A DNA stretch of 64,000 nucleotides from an uncultured Ruminococcus sp. (lineage in GTDB: Bacteria > Bacillota > Clostridia > Monoglobales > Monoglobaceae). The stretch lies in NCBI GenBank assembly GCA_902760955.1, contig CACWIG010000004.1, positions 1-64,000 on the forward strand. The letters run 5' to 3'. The notes beneath the pieces were generated by a model. That model saw nothing but the letters and a program-made list of their open reading frames with translations. It was not told where the DNA came from and ran no database searches. Both the position numbers and the translations under genes were made by a program. Below are positions 53,916 through 62,160 of the stretch, piece after piece (the stretch's first letter is position 1; every line of letters starts with the position of its first letter).

Positions 53916-54327
53916 CTACTTTTTTAGTCATTGTAACTGTCGTTCCCACGCCGACCTCTGACTCCACTTTAAGTGTATCCATAAAGCTCTGCATCACAGT
54001 GAACCCCATTCCGCTCCTTTCATCATCCTTGGAATCAGAGTATAAGGGCTGCATAGCAAGAGGCACATCAGCAATTCCGCATCCCTTATCAGAAACAACA
54101 ATCTCTACTGTCTGCCCTGAAATTTTACACCTCATTTCCACTATGCCTCTCATTCCCGAATACCCGTGTATTATTGCATTGGTTACCGCCTCTGACACAG
54201 AAGTTTTTATATCTGCAAGTTCTTCTACGGTAATATCCAACTGTGCGGCAAAAGCACCTGCCGCCGCTCTTGCAAATGCCTCGTTACAACTTTTACTCGG
54301 AAACTCAATCTTTATGTAATTTTCCAT
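53896..54327 (-). CDS. spoIIAB: Anti-sigma-F factor, serine kinase
   Basis: Binds and inhibits SigF, and phosphorylates SpoIIAA with ATP. The 143-residue GHKL-fold protein has the N box SVSEAVTNAIIHGY near 43-56, VSDKGCGIAD near 78-87, and GMGFTVMQSFMD near 105-116. Length and gene order spoIIAA-spoIIAB-sigF are canonical. Its 3' end overlaps the start of sigF by 20 bases. Confidence 0.97.
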   Translation of the reverse strand: MENYIKIEFPSKSCNEAFARAAAGAFAAQLDITVEELADIKTSVSEAVTNAIIHGYSGMRGIVEMRCKISGQTVEIVVSDKGCGIADVPLAMQPLYSDSKDDERSGMGFTVMQSFMDTLKVESEVGVGTTVTMTKKVGASFEN

Positions 54328-54394
54328 CTTTTCATATCTCCTTACTGCCGCTTACGGCTAAATTATCTGTTATGCTGTAAATTATATAGGTGTA

Positions 54395-54709
54395 TTATCC
54401 GAACTCAATCAATCCTTTAAGTCCTGAAAGCTCTATAATTTTATCCACCTGAGGCGAAGTCCTTATTATCAGCATCTTTCCTCCCCTGGCTTTTATAAGC
54501 TTATACCTGCCAATCAACATACCTATACCCGAACTGTCCATAAAGTCAACTCTGTCAAAATCCATAACAAGATTTATGATGCTGTGCATATTAATTTCTT
54601 TGTCAATTTTTTCCCGTATTTCTGCCGCACAGCTTTGGTCAAGTTCTCCGTCAAGCTTTGCCACCAAAGTTGTGCCGACGCGTTCTAATGTCATCTCCAT
54701 TTTCTTCAC
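54395..54709 (-). CDS. spoIIAA: Anti-sigma-F factor antagonist
   Basis: The STAS-domain switch protein that, when dephosphorylated by SpoIIE, frees SigF from SpoIIAB. The 104-residue length is nearly that of the Bacillus protein, and the phosphoserine site is in FMDSSGIGMLIGRYK, at about Ser60. It is the first gene of the sporulation operon. In related bacteria this operon is read by Spo0A- and SigH-dependent promoters; I could not assign a convincing SigH promoter in the upstream AT-rich DNA. Confidence 0.96.
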   Translation of the reverse strand: MKKMEMTLERVGTTLVAKLDGELDQSCAAEIREKIDKEINMHSIINLVMDFDRVDFMDSSGIGMLIGRYKLIKARGGKMLIIRTSPQVDKIIELSGLKGLIEFG

Positions 54710-54850
54710 TCCTATTCTGTTATTTAAAAATTATATCACGTTTACAATATTTCCCACATATTTTCGTCACCAAAATACTGACACTTTAAAAAATTTTTAT
54801 AAAAAATTATCTTTTTTATGACAAAAACCCTACCATTTTTTATTTTTGTA

Positions 54851-54859
54851 TGTTATAAT
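54851..54859 (+). promoter_or_regulatory. Extended -10 promoter for the AI-2E transporter leader
   Basis: TGTTATAAT, an extended -10 element without a clear -35 box. A second TGTTATAAT lies at 54988-54996, after the leader terminator, and could give a terminator-free transcript. Confidence 0.55.
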
Positions 54860-54865
54860 AACCTC

Positions 54866-54984
54866 ACGGCATAAACAAAATCAGAGATTTTGATGCCTGA
54901 GAGAGCATTTGAACATAACACTCCGCTACACCTTAAAGGTGTGCTACATTGCTAAAGTATGAAAATCTTTCAGATTTTCTTTTT
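54866..54984 (+). ncRNA. Unidentified structured leader with terminator (riboswitch candidate)
   Basis: The leader ends in a perfect terminator, GAAAATCT-TTC-AGATTTTC followed by TTTTT (54961-54984). An upstream segment AGAGATTTT (54883-54891) can pair with AAAATCTTT (54962-54970), which is the left terminator arm, so formation of that outer stem would prevent termination. Between them lie small hairpins, ATGC/GCAT (54893-54908) and ACACC/GGTGT (54928-54942), and unpaired conserved-looking words (GAACATAACACTCC). This is the architecture of a transcriptional ON riboswitch. I could not match it to a known class. Confidence 0.6.
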
Positions 54985-55020
54985 ATATGTTATAATAAAT
55001 ATCAAAAGGAGGTTTTCTCT

Positions 55021-56304
55021 GTGATACAAAAAAAGAAAATTTCAAAGAACTTATCTCAGCTTCTGTTAATGTTGCTTGCCATCTGCGGCGGTATCTTATT
55101 CTATTATTTGCTTTTTAAGAAGTCCGATATATCTATCTTCTTTGAAAAGGCATATGCAATTCTCTCACCTTTTCTGTATGGCTTGGTTGTCGCATATCTG
55201 CTAAACCCTATAATGAACTTTTTTGAGAGGAAACTGTCAGACCCCGTATGGCGAAAAAATAAAAAACCGATAACCGACAGGGGACAAAAAATAGTAAAAA
55301 TATCAAGCCTTATCCTTACAATGATGGTATTCTTTCTTGCGGTATACCTTTTGTTGATGCTGATTATTCCTCAGCTTGTTACAAGTATACAAAGCATTGT
55401 AGAGCGTTTTCCCTCATATATGGCAAAGACAGGCGAGTGGATGAATAACTTTTTACAGTCTAATCCTGAAATTATGAATATAATAAATCAGAATTGGGAA
55501 AATGTTTCAGATTGGCTGACGGGTACCCTTCTTCCGTATGTACAAAGCGTAGCGGCTGATATATCGCCGAATATTTTAGGCGGAGTAGTCAGCGTTGTGT
55601 CCACTATGTTTGATTTAATCATAGGAATAATTGTTGCCGTCTACGTTTTAAACAGTAAAAAAACATTGTGTGCTCAATCCAAAAAAATTACCTACTCGCT
55701 TTTCAGTGAGGACAGAGCCAATGCAATAATCAACAACGTACGTTTTGCCAACAAAACCTTCGGCGGTTTTTTGTCAGGCAAAATATTGGACTCTCTGATT
55801 ATCGGCATAATTTGTTTTATATGCTGTGCAATTCTCAACATACCTTATCCGTTGCTTATAAGCGTAATAATCGGTGTTACAAATATAATTCCGTTTTTCG
55901 GTCCGATTATCGGTGCCGTACCTTGTGCCTTGCTTTTGATTATGATTAGTCCTATAAAGTGCTTGGTATTTATCATCTTTGTTCTTATTCTGCAACAGTT
56001 CGACGGCAATATACTCGGTCCTAAAATTTTAGGAAACTCCACAGGCTTATCGGCCCTTTGGGTACTTTTTGCGATTACTTTGTTTGGAGGTCTTATGGGC
56101 GTATTCGGTATGATTATCGGCGTTCCGCTTTTTGCCGTTTTGTACGCAGCAATTAAAACCCATATAGAAAAAAGATTGAGTCTTAAAAATATGCCCGTTG
56201 AAACCGAATTTTATCAAGAATATGACTATCACTCAAAAGAGAATATCCACAATTCAGGAAGCGAATTCAGACTTACTGATAATAAGTCAACAAATAACAA
56301 ATAA
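55021..56304 (+). CDS. AI-2E family transporter
   Basis: An integral membrane protein of 427 residues, in the AI-2E (TqsA/PerM/YdiK) family. It has about eight hydrophobic segments, with the pattern LSPFLYGLVVAYLLNP near the N terminus, and C-terminal segments PFFGPIIGAVPCALLLI, QQFDGNILGPKILG and GVFGMIIGVPLFAVLYA typical of the family. Reported functions range from autoinducer-2 export to Na+(Li+)/H+ antiport, so the substrate is open. The GTG start at 55021 is set by AAAGGAGG about eight bases upstream; the open frame extends through the leader without meaning. Expression is probably controlled by the structured leader. Confidence 0.9.
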   Translation: MIQKKKISKNLSQLLLMLLAICGGILFYYLLFKKSDISIFFEKAYAILSPFLYGLVVAYLLNPIMNFFERKLSDPVWRKNKKPITDRGQKIVKISSLILTMMVFFLAVYLLLMLIIPQLVTSIQSIVERFPSYMAKTGEWMNNFLQSNPEIMNIINQNWENVSDWLTGTLLPYVQSVAADISPNILGGVVSVVSTMFDLIIGIIVAVYVLNSKKTLCAQSKKITYSLFSEDRANAIINNVRFANKTFGGFLSGKILDSLIIGIICFICCAILNIPYPLLISVIIGVTNIIPFFGPIIGAVPCALLLIMISPIKCLVFIIFVLILQQFDGNILGPKILGNSTGLSALWVLFAITLFGGLMGVFGMIIGVPLFAVLYAAIKTHIEKRLSLKNMPVETEFYQEYDYHSKENIHNSGSEFRLTDNKSTNNK

Positions 56305-56340
56305 ACTTATCCAAAAATATAAAAATTGGGCATATTTTTC

Positions 56341-56369
56341 TTGACCTTACCAACAATATGCTTTATACT
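56341..56369 (+). promoter_or_regulatory. Promoter of the pyruvate kinase gene
   Basis: TTGACC (56341-56346) and TATACT (56364-56369) with a 17-base spacer, 29 bases before the ATG; AAGGAG is the ribosome site. Confidence 0.8.
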
Positions 56370-56397
56370 AATAATATAAAATTTAAGGAGAAGTGAA

Positions 56398-57810
56398 ATG
56401 AGAAAGACGAAAATTGTATGCACAATAGGTCCTTCAAGCAGTGACGAAAAAATCTTTTCAGAGATGTGCAGGGCAGGACTCAATGTTGCCAGGCTTAACT
56501 TTTCCCACGGCACGCACGCAGAACATCAGAAAAAAATCGATATGATAAAAAAGGTCAGAGAAGAGCTTAATATGCCGATTGCTATTATGCTTGATACCAA
56601 AGGCCCCGAATATCGTATCAAAACGTTTAAGAACTCTAAGGTTGTTGTAAAAGACGGTGATAAGTTCACCTTTACAACGCGTGATATAGAAGGCGACGAA
56701 ACAATTGTAAGCGTAAACTACAAAAACCTTGTTGACGACCTTTCAATCGGTGACAGAATATTGGTCAATAATGGTCTTGTTATTTTTGAAGTTGTTGCAA
56801 TAGATAATACAGAGATTGAATGTGTTGTTATCGCAGGGGGTGAGCTATCCGACAGAAAGAGTATGAGCTTTCCCAACAAAGTCTTAAATCAGGTTTACCT
56901 CAGCCAACAAGATAAAGAGGATATTCTTTTCGGAATAAAAAACAATGTTGACTTTATTGCGGCATCATTTGTATCACGCAAACAGGACTTAATAGACTTA
57001 AACAACTTTATAAAAGCAAACGGCGGAGAGAACATTGACATAATTGCTAAAATAGAGAACCGAACAGGTGTAGACAATATTGAGGAAATTTGTCAGGAAT
57101 GTGACGGAATAATGATTGGCAGAGGTGATATGGGCGTTGAGATACCATTTGCTGAGCTTCCTGCTATTCAAAAATACATTATCACCAAATGCCGTCTTTT
57201 AGGCAAGCGTGTTATAACCGCAACCGAAATGCTTGAGTCTATGATACACAATCCAAGACCTACCAGGGCAGAGATTTCTGACGTTGCCAACGCAGTATAT
57301 GACGGCACGAGTGCGGTTATGCTTTCAGGTGAAACTGCCGCAGGTAAGTATCCTCTTGAAACGGTCAAAACAATGTCTGATATCGTTATGGAAACAGAGG
57401 AGCATATTCACTATTCAAAGCGATTTAGAAACAATGATTTTAAAATTAAAAATCGTCTTGATGCCATTTCCCACGCTACCTGCGGTATGGCAATAGACAT
57501 AGGTGCTAAAGCCATAGTCGTTTCGTCAATTTCGGGTATGACAGTCAGAATGATATCTCGTTTCCGTGCCCCTACAGATATTGTCGGTATGGCAACTAAT
57601 AAAGCTGTATGGTACAAACTTGCATTATCCTGGGGTGTTTTGCCTGTCCTGTCAGAGCAATTCAACTCAACTGATGTACTTTTCTATCACGCACTTGCCG
57701 CCGCCAAAAACAATTTACCTTTGTCAAAAGGTGACAGCGTTGTTATGACAGGCGGAATAACAAACGGCAATTCAGGAAACACAAATCTTATAAAGATTGA
57801 AACAATTTAA
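56398..57810 (+). CDS. pyk: Pyruvate kinase
   Basis: Converts phosphoenolpyruvate and ADP to pyruvate and ATP. The 470-residue chain starts with the family motif KTKIVCTIGPSS, has the catalytic Lys region in DIIAKIENRTGVDNIEEI, the MIGRGDMGVEIPF metal site and ITATEMLESMIHNPRPTRAE. It ends at a normal C-terminal domain without the extra PEP-utiliser domain found in many Bacilli and some Clostridia. Monocistronic; the downstream gap holds a riboswitch-like leader for the next gene. Confidence 0.97.
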   Translation: MRKTKIVCTIGPSSSDEKIFSEMCRAGLNVARLNFSHGTHAEHQKKIDMIKKVREELNMPIAIMLDTKGPEYRIKTFKNSKVVVKDGDKFTFTTRDIEGDETIVSVNYKNLVDDLSIGDRILVNNGLVIFEVVAIDNTEIECVVIAGGELSDRKSMSFPNKVLNQVYLSQQDKEDILFGIKNNVDFIAASFVSRKQDLIDLNNFIKANGGENIDIIAKIENRTGVDNIEEICQECDGIMIGRGDMGVEIPFAELPAIQKYIITKCRLLGKRVITATEMLESMIHNPRPTRAEISDVANAVYDGTSAVMLSGETAAGKYPLETVKTMSDIVMETEEHIHYSKRFRNNDFKIKNRLDAISHATCGMAIDIGAKAIVVSSISGMTVRMISRFRAPTDIVGMATNKAVWYKLALSWGVLPVLSEQFNSTDVLFYHALAAAKNNLPLSKGDSVVMTGGITNGNSGNTNLIKIETI

Positions 57811-57823
57811 AATCAGTTCACAT

Positions 57824-57909
57824 TAAAAGGGAGTAGCTTGCGAATTTTTCGTTTCTTTGGCGTCAATACGGCAATAAACCCGCTTAAGAATTAAATGGCG
57901 AGACTTTTA
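57824..57909 (+). ncRNA. yybP-ykoY-like (Mn2+) riboswitch aptamer
   Basis: The sequence begins TAAAAGGGAGTAGC, contains GGCGTCAATACGG in the middle, and ends GGCGAGACTTTTA. These are the conserved 5' (AAAGGGGAGUAGC), internal loop (GUCAAU) and 3' (GCAAGACCUUU) blocks of the yybP-ykoY class, in order. TAAAAG (57824-57829) pairs with CTTTTA (57904-57909) as P1. The last seven bases belong also to the terminator arm, so ligand binding would favour readthrough. The downstream gene is unusual for a manganese switch. Confidence 0.75.
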
Positions 57910-57944
57910 CTGAGATTTTTTATTCTCAGTAAAAGTCTTTTTTA
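57901..57944 (+). terminator. Terminator overlapping the riboswitch P1
   Basis: Perfect 15-base arms AGACTTTTACTGAGA and TCTCAGTAAAAGTCT, followed by TTTTT. The left arm includes the P1 strand CTTTTA of the aptamer, so aptamer and terminator exclude each other. Confidence 0.92.
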
Positions 57945-58012
57945 TTACATACAAAAATGTTAAATTATATTATAGCTCTGTTAAAATAATACAGAGCGGA
58001 ATGGAGTTTTTT

Positions 58013-59140
58013 ATGGCAGAATTATTTTCAAACGTGTTAAACATAACGTGGCAGCAAGGCGTTATGTGGATAATCGGCGGTCTGCTGATTTACCTTGCTA
58101 TTGCAAAAGATATGGAGCCATCCCTCTTGTTGCCAATGGGGTTTGGTGCCATCCTGGTAAACCTGCCTATGTCGGGTGCTGTCACTCAAATATATGACGG
58201 CATTGCCGAAATCGGCGTTATCGACGTACTTTTTGATGCAGGAATAGCCAATGAACTGTTCCCTCTGTTGCTTTTTGTGGGAATAGGTGCAATGATTGAC
58301 TTTGGTCCCTTGCTTTCAAACCCAAAACTTATGATTTTTGGTGCCGCCGCTCAGTTTGGTATTTTCTTCACTTTAAGTCTTGCCGCATTGCTGGGCTTTG
58401 ATTTAAAGGACGCGGCATCAATAGCAATTATTGGTGCGGCTGACGGCCCTACATCCATATTTGTGGCAAACTTCTTTAACTCTAAGTACATTGGTGCGAT
58501 TATGGTTGCGGCTTACTCGTATATGGCACTTGTTCCGCTTATACAGCCGCCTGTTATTAAAGCTCTGACCACCAAGAAAGAGCGTATGATAAGAATGCCC
58601 TATGAACAAAAAAATATTTCAAAACGTACAAAAATTCTGTTTCCTATAATCATAACAGCAATTACGGGTATTGTATCACCAAGAAGTGTTGCATTGATTG
58701 GCTTTTTAATGTTTGGTAATCTCATCCGTGAATGTGGTGTACTTAACTCACTTTCAGACACAGCACAGAATGTGCTTGCCAATCTTGTCACTCTGTTTTT
58801 GGGAATTACCATTGCGTCAAAAATGCAGGCAGAATACTTTTTAACAGCCGAAACCCTTATGATAATAGGATTAGGTCTTGTGGCGTTTATATTTGATACC
58901 GCAGGCGGAGTTGTATTTGCAAAGATTTTAAATTTGTTTTTGCCTGCAAGCAAAAAAATCAATCCGATGATTGGTGCCGCAGGAATTTCCGCCTTTCCAA
59001 TGTCTGCACGAGTTGTTCATAAGCTTGGACTTCAGGAGGATAATCAAAACTTCTTGCTTATGCATTCAATCGGCGTAAACGTGTCAGGTCAGATTGCATC
59101 TGTTATCGCAGGCGGTTTGATACTCAACTTATTGGGTTAG
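58013..59140 (+). CDS. Sodium ion-translocating decarboxylase beta subunit (OadB/GcdB/MmdB-like)
   Basis: The membrane subunit that couples decarboxylation of a carboxybiotin to Na+ export. The 375-residue protein has about nine hydrophobic helices, GIGAMIDFGPLLSNPK, the conserved Asp in IIGAADGPTSIF and the C-terminal HSIGVNVSGQIASVIAGG. The alpha (carboxyltransferase) and biotin-carrier subunits are not in the window, so it must work with partners encoded elsewhere. The ATG at 58013 is chosen because GGAG lies six bases before it, inside the codons after an earlier ATG at 58001. A 40-residue partner follows after 12 bases. Expression is probably controlled by the riboswitch-terminator leader. 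Confidence 0.92.
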   Translation: MAELFSNVLNITWQQGVMWIIGGLLIYLAIAKDMEPSLLLPMGFGAILVNLPMSGAVTQIYDGIAEIGVIDVLFDAGIANELFPLLLFVGIGAMIDFGPLLSNPKLMIFGAAAQFGIFFTLSLAALLGFDLKDAASIAIIGAADGPTSIFVANFFNSKYIGAIMVAAYSYMALVPLIQPPVIKALTTKKERMIRMPYEQKNISKRTKILFPIIITAITGIVSPRSVALIGFLMFGNLIRECGVLNSLSDTAQNVLANLVTLFLGITIASKMQAEYFLTAETLMIIGLGLVAFIFDTAGGVVFAKILNLFLPASKKINPMIGAAGISAFPMSARVVHKLGLQEDNQNFLLMHSIGVNVSGQIASVIAGGLILNLLG

Positions 59141-59152
59141 GGGGGTAAAATT

Positions 59153-59275
59153 ATGAATATAAACGCAATGATATCTACTCTGCCCATTATGGCAAAGGGT
59201 ATGTTAGGAATTTTTATCGTGACAGCAGTAATTATATTGTCAATGATATTGCTTAATAAATTTTCAGGTAAATAA
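59153..59275 (+). CDS. 40-residue OadG-related small membrane subunit
   Basis: A very short gene with GGGGGG about nine bases before the ATG. The product has one hydrophobic helix (about residues 17-34; MLGIFIVTAVIILSMILL) and ends in NKFSGK. Position directly after the decarboxylase beta gene and this size fit the OadG-related small transporter subunits that stabilise sodium-pump decarboxylases. The stop is followed at once by a terminator, which marks it as the last gene of the unit. Confidence 0.75.
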   Translation: MNINAMISTLPIMAKGMLGIFIVTAVIILSMILLNKFSGK

Positions 59276-59276
59276 C

Positions 59277-59302
59277 AAAAGGAGCGATTAAGTTCGCTCC
59301 TT
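59277..59302. terminator. Bidirectional intrinsic terminator
   Basis: AAAAGGAGCG pairs with CGCTCCTTTT across a short loop. It serves both the decarboxylase unit and the convergent miaA gene. Confidence 0.88.
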
Positions 59303-59305
59303 TTG

Positions 59306-60190
59306 TTATACCTCTATCCATTTTATTGCCTTATTCCTTTTAAACCAGGTCATTTGTCGTTTGGCATATCTGCGTGACTCCTGTTTGATTTTATCAACTG
59401 CCTCATCAAGTGTGCAACTTCCATCTAAATATTCCACGATTTCTTTATAACCGATTGCCTGCATAGCGGTAGAGTTTCTTCTCACACCCATATCAAGCAA
59501 ATGTTTTACTTCCTCTAACAAGCCATTTTCCATCATAATGTCTACACGCATATTTATACGTTCGTATAACTTTTCGCGTTCCATCATAAGTCCGTAAATT
59601 TCAGCGTCATAAATCGGCTCTTTAACAGCCTCCTTGTCCGCCTCTGTCTTTGTCATTCCGCTTGTCTTGCATATTTCAAGGGCACGTATAACCCTTTTTA
59701 CATTATTCTGATGCACTTTCTCAGCTTCTGTCGGGTCTGCTTCTTCAAGAAGTTTGTGCAGATATTCCGCTCCGTTCTTTTCGTATAACTCCCACAGCTC
59801 AGCTCTGTAATTGTCGTCTCTTTTCTCTTCCGAGAATTGTATATTGTTTATTACACTGTCAATATATAGTCCTGTACCGCCACACAAGATCGGCAACTTA
59901 TTTCTGCTTGAAATTTCATCAATACAGCCTCTTACATTGCTAACAAAATCGGCAACGCTGTAATCAACATTCGGGTCTAAAAAGTCTATCATATGGTGCG
60001 GTATTCTTGTTTGCTCCTCCTTTGTTGCCTTGGCTGTTCCTATATCCATATACTTGTATATCTGCATAGAATCGCAGGAAATTATCTCTCCATTATGTTT
60101 TTCGGCGTATTCTATTGCAAAGGAGGTCTTACCTGATGCGGTAGGTCCCACAACACATACAATTTTCTGTTTATTTAAACTATCACTCAT
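59306..60190 (-). CDS. miaA: tRNA dimethylallyltransferase
   Basis: Adds the isopentenyl group to A37 of tRNAs that read codons starting with U. The 294-residue protein has the P loop VVGPTASGKTSFA near 13-25, CDSMQIYKYMDIGTAK, and AMQAIGYKEIVEYL in the C-terminal part. It follows mutL by four bases, the usual mutS-mutL-miaA order in Firmicutes, and ends at a terminator; hfq, often next, is absent. Confidence 0.96.
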   Translation of the reverse strand: MSDSLNKQKIVCVVGPTASGKTSFAIEYAEKHNGEIISCDSMQIYKYMDIGTAKATKEEQTRIPHHMIDFLDPNVDYSVADFVSNVRGCIDEISSRNKLPILCGGTGLYIDSVINNIQFSEEKRDDNYRAELWELYEKNGAEYLHKLLEEADPTEAEKVHQNNVKRVIRALEICKTSGMTKTEADKEAVKEPIYDAEIYGLMMEREKLYERINMRVDIMMENGLLEEVKHLLDMGVRRNSTAMQAIGYKEIVEYLDGSCTLDEAVDKIKQESRRYAKRQMTWFKRNKAIKWIEV

Positions 60191-60194
60191 AAAA

Positions 60195-62141
60195 TCAAAC
60201 CCTGCGTTTAAACATTTTTTCTATCTCGGCTTTTGATATTTCAACCTTTATGGGTCTGCCGTGAGGACAAGTTCTTATTCCCTTATCCTCCAAACTTACA
60301 ACCTTTTCAATTATATCCTGCATCTCTGCGTAGTTTAACTTTTTGTTGGCTTTTATAGCATATTTGCAAGCTATCATATCGAGGGTGCGTTCCTCAAATT
60401 CCGCCAATGATGTTTTGTTCATATCAGCCAAAGCATCACTTATTTCAAGAATTAAATCTCTAATCTCAGTTTCGCTTGTTATAACAGGCGTTGCATTAAC
60501 AATTATACTGCCTGAACCAAAATCCTCTATATCGAAACCAAAGTGGCTAAAAGCATCTATATTCCTCAGCACCGCATCTGCCTCTGAATAGTCAAGCTGT
60601 ATAATCATCGGTGTAAGTAATAGCTGTGAAAATTTTTCCCGATCATAGTATGACTTCTTCAACCCTTCAAACCTATATCTCTCGTGTGCGGCGTGTTGGT
60701 CAATTATATATAAAACATCATCACCTTGACACAATACATATGTATCAAAAATCTGTACAATCGGCTTTGGTAAATCCCTGACAACTTCTTTCCTTTCCGT
60801 TGCCGTGTCTGTTACGGTATTCGTCTGCTCCGCAACATCTTTTTGGGTCTCAGATTTGTTACTTTTCTCTACGTCATCGTCAAGGCAATTGACACCGATA
60901 AAGATATCGTTTAACTTTTCCTTTTCCTCTTTTGTGGGCATAACATTGTCAAGGTATTGTTTTACGATTTTTTTATCTACCTTTTCTCTTTTGTCTGTAC
61001 CACTTGAATGAGTGTGAAATTCAATTTTATCTTTGGGTGAAACAGGCTCGTGCAGAGTTTTTGCAACAGGCATCTCTGCCACTATCTTCTCTTGAACATA
61101 TTTCTTCTCATCGCTTTTTACTTCGGCATTATGTTCAGCCTTGCGAGAACTTTCGCCACCCATTAGAGCATTGCTGACAGCGTGATATACAATCTCATAT
61201 ATTCTGTTCTCATTTGAGAATTTTATCTCTGTCTTTGCAGGGTGAACATTTACGTCAACACAATCAAGGGCAATACTTAAATTAATAACGAAAAAGGGGA
61301 ACTTTCCAACCATTATGGAATTTCTGTATGCCTCGCCCACAATCTTGGATATAACATTATTTTTAATGTATCTGCTGTTTACCAACAAAGTCTGACGGGT
61401 TCTGTTACCTCTTGATATTTCGGGCTTTCCGATAACACCGCTCACCCTTACGTTATCTTCTGTATAATCAAGTGGTATAACAGCCTTTGCGTGGTCGACA
61501 CCGTAAATCTTAAGTATTGCATTTTTAAGCACTCCGTCGCCTGAAGTCGAAAAAACTTCTTTATCGTCACAGATATAAGTGAACGAAATCTCGGGGTGTG
61601 CAAGTGCAATACGACTGACCACATCGGCAACATAGCCTGCCTCTGTGGAATTTTTCTTTAAAAACTTCATTCGTGCAGGTATGTTTTCAAAAAGGTTTTT
61701 GACAACCATTGTTGTACCTGTTCCGCAGGCAATCTCCTCTTTATTACTCACCTTGCCTCTGCTGAACTGAACAAAAACTCCTTCTTCCTCGTTCTCTGTT
61801 TTTGTTATCACATCAACATCAGCAACCGCACAAATACTCGATAACGCCTCACCTCTAAATCCCATTGTGCCAATTCTGTATAAATCATCAATGGTTTTCA
61901 GTTTACTTGTAGCGTGACGCAAAAATGCTGTTTCCACTTGATTTGGCTCTATTCCGCAGCCGTTATCACTTATTCTGATATATTCTATACCGCCTTTGAG
62001 AATTTCAACCTCAATTGAAGTTGCATCGGCATCTATTGAATTTTCCACCAACTCTTTGACAACAGCAGAGGGTCTTTCAGCAACCTCTCCCGCCGCAATT
62101 TTATCGGTAATATCCTGTGGCAATACTTGGATATTCGGCAT
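60195..62141 (-). CDS. mutL: DNA mismatch repair protein MutL
   Basis: Couples MutS recognition to strand incision. The 648-residue protein has the GHKL ATPase motifs ELVENSIDADA, DNGCGIEPNQ and GTMGFRGEALSS, an acidic linker (about 350-440) and a C-terminal domain with DQHAAHERYRFE, the DQHA(X)2E(X)4E endonuclease motif, plus CPHGRP. MutL here is therefore a nicking endonuclease, as expected for an organism without MutH. The ATG at 62141 has GAGG eight bases upstream; ATG at 62147 and GTG at 62150 are less well placed. It starts 19 bases after mutS. Confidence 0.96.
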   Translation of the reverse strand: MPNIQVLPQDITDKIAAGEVAERPSAVVKELVENSIDADATSIEVEILKGGIEYIRISDNGCGIEPNQVETAFLRHATSKLKTIDDLYRIGTMGFRGEALSSICAVADVDVITKTENEEEGVFVQFSRGKVSNKEEIACGTGTTMVVKNLFENIPARMKFLKKNSTEAGYVADVVSRIALAHPEISFTYICDDKEVFSTSGDGVLKNAILKIYGVDHAKAVIPLDYTEDNVRVSGVIGKPEISRGNRTRQTLLVNSRYIKNNVISKIVGEAYRNSIMVGKFPFFVINLSIALDCVDVNVHPAKTEIKFSNENRIYEIVYHAVSNALMGGESSRKAEHNAEVKSDEKKYVQEKIVAEMPVAKTLHEPVSPKDKIEFHTHSSGTDKREKVDKKIVKQYLDNVMPTKEEKEKLNDIFIGVNCLDDDVEKSNKSETQKDVAEQTNTVTDTATERKEVVRDLPKPIVQIFDTYVLCQGDDVLYIIDQHAAHERYRFEGLKKSYYDREKFSQLLLTPMIIQLDYSEADAVLRNIDAFSHFGFDIEDFGSGSIIVNATPVITSETEIRDLILEISDALADMNKTSLAEFEERTLDMIACKYAIKANKKLNYAEMQDIIEKVVSLEDKGIRTCPHGRPIKVEISKAEIEKMFKRRV

Positions 62142-62160
62142 TTGCATCACCTCATTTCAT

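Noticed and set aside
54866-54984. Leader considered as a TPP or fluoride riboswitch
   Set aside because: CTGAGA resembles one TPP word, but the other conserved TPP blocks are missing. The fluoride core order (GAUGG, CCAUUAAC, then UGAUG) is not matched either.
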